Below, piece after piece: positions 62,632 to 64,000 of a DNA stretch of 64,000 nt. Every line of letters starts with the position of its first letter. The stretch's first letter is position 1. Position numbers and translations under genes: made by a program. Source of the stretch: Corynebacterium casei LMG S-19264 (GTDB lineage: Bacteria > Actinomycetota > Actinomycetes > Mycobacteriales > Mycobacteriaceae). The stretch is taken from assembly GCF_000550785.1 (NCBI RefSeq), contig NZ_CP004350.1:1530009-1594008 (forward strand), read 5' to 3'. The notes below the pieces were generated by a model that worked only from the letters and a program-made list of their open reading frames with translations, searched no databases and was not told where the DNA came from.

Positions 62632-62803
62632 GGTTCCGACCCTAACCGCGTTTGCGATCATTTCCCACCACCTCAAAAATGCTGGCAGAGATCAACCTCT
62701 AATATCACCACACAGCCGACGATGCGCATAGGTTTCCCGCCTTCCAAGTAAGCTTACCGTGCCTGTTAACGCCTGCGAATCATCCCTAGCTAGGATGTTA
62801 TCC

Positions 62804-63073
62804 ATGATTGCCATCATGACTGTTACTGGTGCGGATAGCACCGGAATTATTGCCCAAGTAACCACTGCCCTCGCTGAGTTGAATATAAACATCGTGGATG
62901 TCTCCCAGACCTTGATGTCTGGATACTTCACCATGATCCTGCGCGTAGAAATCCTGGATGCAGACAAGTCCATTCAGGAGATCCAGGAATACATGAAGCC
63001 AGTGGCGGAAAAGACTAAGCAGGTTATCCGTATCCAGTCGGAAGACCTGTTCACCGCCATGAACGAAATCTAG
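62804..63073 (+). CDS. ACT-domain protein, UPF0237 family
   Basis: An 89-residue protein that is a single ACT domain: [22 protein letters not shown], then the strand [23 protein letters not shown] domains bind amino acids or similar small ligands. This stand-alone type commonly lies next to the UPF0210 gene, as here (17 bases). TAGGAT (62791-62796) ends 7 bases before the ATG; it may act as a −10 box for a leaderless message or as a weak Shine-Dalgarno. A frame from 62759 exists but adds an unlikely N-terminus. Confidence 0.9.
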   Translation: MIAIMTVTGADSTGIIAQVTTALAELNINIVDVSQTLMSGYFTMILRVEILDADKSIQEIQEYMKPVAEKTKQVIRIQSEDLFTAMNEI

Positions 63074-63090
63074 AGGGAGCCGTATTAACA

Positions 63091-64000
63091 ATGGCATTTG
63101 AAACACACGGCATCCTCGACACGATCGAGATGATTGAGAAGTACCGTCTCGATATTCGCACCGTCACCATGGGTATTTCTCTGCTTGGTTGCACGCGCAC
63201 CACCATGGAAGAGACCTGCCAGGCTATCTATGACCGAGTCACCACCCAGGCGGAACACCTGGTTGAGGTGTGCGAAGGCATTGAGGCTGAGCTGGGTATT
63301 CCAATCGTGAACAAGCGCATCTCCGTCACCCCAGTGTCTTTGGTTGTCGCCGGCGTTGAGGGTAGCCCAGTCGACGCAGCGAAGGCTTTGGATAAGGCCG
63401 CAAAGAAGGTTGGCGTGAACTTCGTCGGCGGTTATTCCGCGCTGGTAGAAAAGGGCGCGACCACCGCTGAGAAGAAGCTGATCAACTCCATCCCTGAGGC
63501 TTTGGCCACCACCGACGTGGTCTGCTCTTCGGTCAACATTGCTTCCTCGCGCACTGGCATCAACATGAATGCTGCCGCGAAGATGGGTGAAATCATCAAG
63601 GAAGCAGCTGAGCTGACTAGGGACAACTCCTCCATTGCGTGTGCAAAGCTGGTTGTCTTTGCTAACTCCGTGGGTGATAACCCGTTCATGGCTGGCGCCT
63701 TCCACGGCATCGAGGAGCCAGATTGCGTTGTCTCCGTCGGTGTTTCCGGCCCCGGCGTTGTAGACCGCGCGCTGGGCAACCTTGAGGGCGCAACCCTGGA
63801 TCAGGTTGCAGAAGAGATCAAGAAGGCAGCGTTCAAGATTACCCGCGCTGGCCAGCTGGTGGGCAACATGGCCGCGCAGCGCTTGGGCGTCCCATTCGGC
63901 ATCGTTGACTTGTCCTTGGCTCCCACCGCGGAGTTGGGTGATTCCGTCGCGCACATCCTGGAACACATGGGCTTGGACCAGGTTGGTACGCACGGCACGA
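63091..64000 (+). CDS. UPF0210 (DUF711/PFL-like) protein, C-terminus outside the window
   Basis: The first 303 codons of a protein usually about 450 residues long. It has [88 protein letters not shown] and [16 protein letters not shown], all typical of UPF0210. The fold is related to pyruvate-formate lyase, but the family's reaction is unknown. It follows the ACT-domain gene closely (GAGGGAG upstream) and the two probably work together. Confidence 0.92.
   Translation, partial: MAFETHGILDTIEMIEKYRLDIRTVTMGISLLGCTRTTMEETCQAIYDRVTTQAEHLVEVCEGIEAELGIPIVNKRISVTPVSLVVAGVEGSPVDAAKALDKAAKKVGVNFVGGYSALVEKGATTAEKKLINSIPEALATTDVVCSSVNIASSRTGINMNAAAKMGEIIKEAAELTRDNSSIACAKLVVFANSVGDNPFMAGAFHGIEEPDCVVSVGVSGPGVVDRALGNLEGATLDQVAEEIKKAAFKITRAGQLVGNMAAQRLGVPFGIVDLSLAPTAELGDSVAHILEHMGLDQVGTHGT

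Overview
The window looks like chromosomal DNA of a Corynebacterium (Mycobacteriales, Actinomycetota) of moderate GC content. The evidence is the gene set and its order: Pup, Dop, PafA and an ARC ATPase without proteasome subunits, mycothiol synthesis (mshC), RbpA, separate Ppm1 and Lnt genes, aconitase followed by acnR, and a RipA-like NlpC/P60 protein next to an Rv1476-like membrane protein. The species cannot be fixed from this sequence alone. No prophage, CRISPR array, rRNA or intact insertion sequence was seen. Almost all genes are intact and tightly packed.

Layout. 1-11 kb: a VWA-type membrane protein (cut by the window edge), a conserved protein and a DEAD-box helicase, 6-phosphogluconate dehydrogenase, a thioesterase, CorA, a methyltransferase, type II NADH dehydrogenase, a degenerate cyclopropane-synthase-like protein, and a possible RNA switch before an SRPBCC gene. 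10.9-13.5 kb: a 406-bp MITE-like element with 26-bp inverted repeats and an 8-bp target duplication, an MHS-family transporter, and about 0.75 kb of apparently non-coding DNA. 13.5-26 kb: YceI, rbpA behind a SigH-type promoter, the fxsA-lnt-ppm1-ATPase run, a CobG-like protein, a DprE2-like reductase, an M24 peptidase, a trypsin-like protein and HelY.

26-36 kb is one same-strand block: arc, dop, pup, pafA, a fused pafBC, tatA, tatC and helY. The arc promoter matches the PafBC-dependent RecA-NDp promoter pattern (TTGTCR-N11-TANNNT), which suggests feedback by the regulator encoded downstream. TatA and TatC both carry long Q/N/G/P-rich tails. 36-50 kb: tRNA m1A58 methyltransferase, M18 peptidase, a RecB-like nuclease, fhs, aspA, hisE-hisG, a HAD phosphatase, mshC, uppP, a lipoprotein, pyrD and a PEBP-like protein. 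50-64 kb: tRNA-Leu(GAG), a TVP38 membrane protein, an HTH protein, DUF3097, an unknown gene, ferrochelatase, the NlpC/P60 protein, aconitase with an AcnR operator, acnR, an ACT protein and a UPF0210 protein cut by the right edge.

A recurrent feature is leaderless initiation. Many genes have a TANNNT box ending 7-8 bases before the start codon, and this was used to choose starts. Several divergent pairs of this type share promoter regions of only 47-82 bp. All functional names come from reading motifs and from recall of families; no database search was run.
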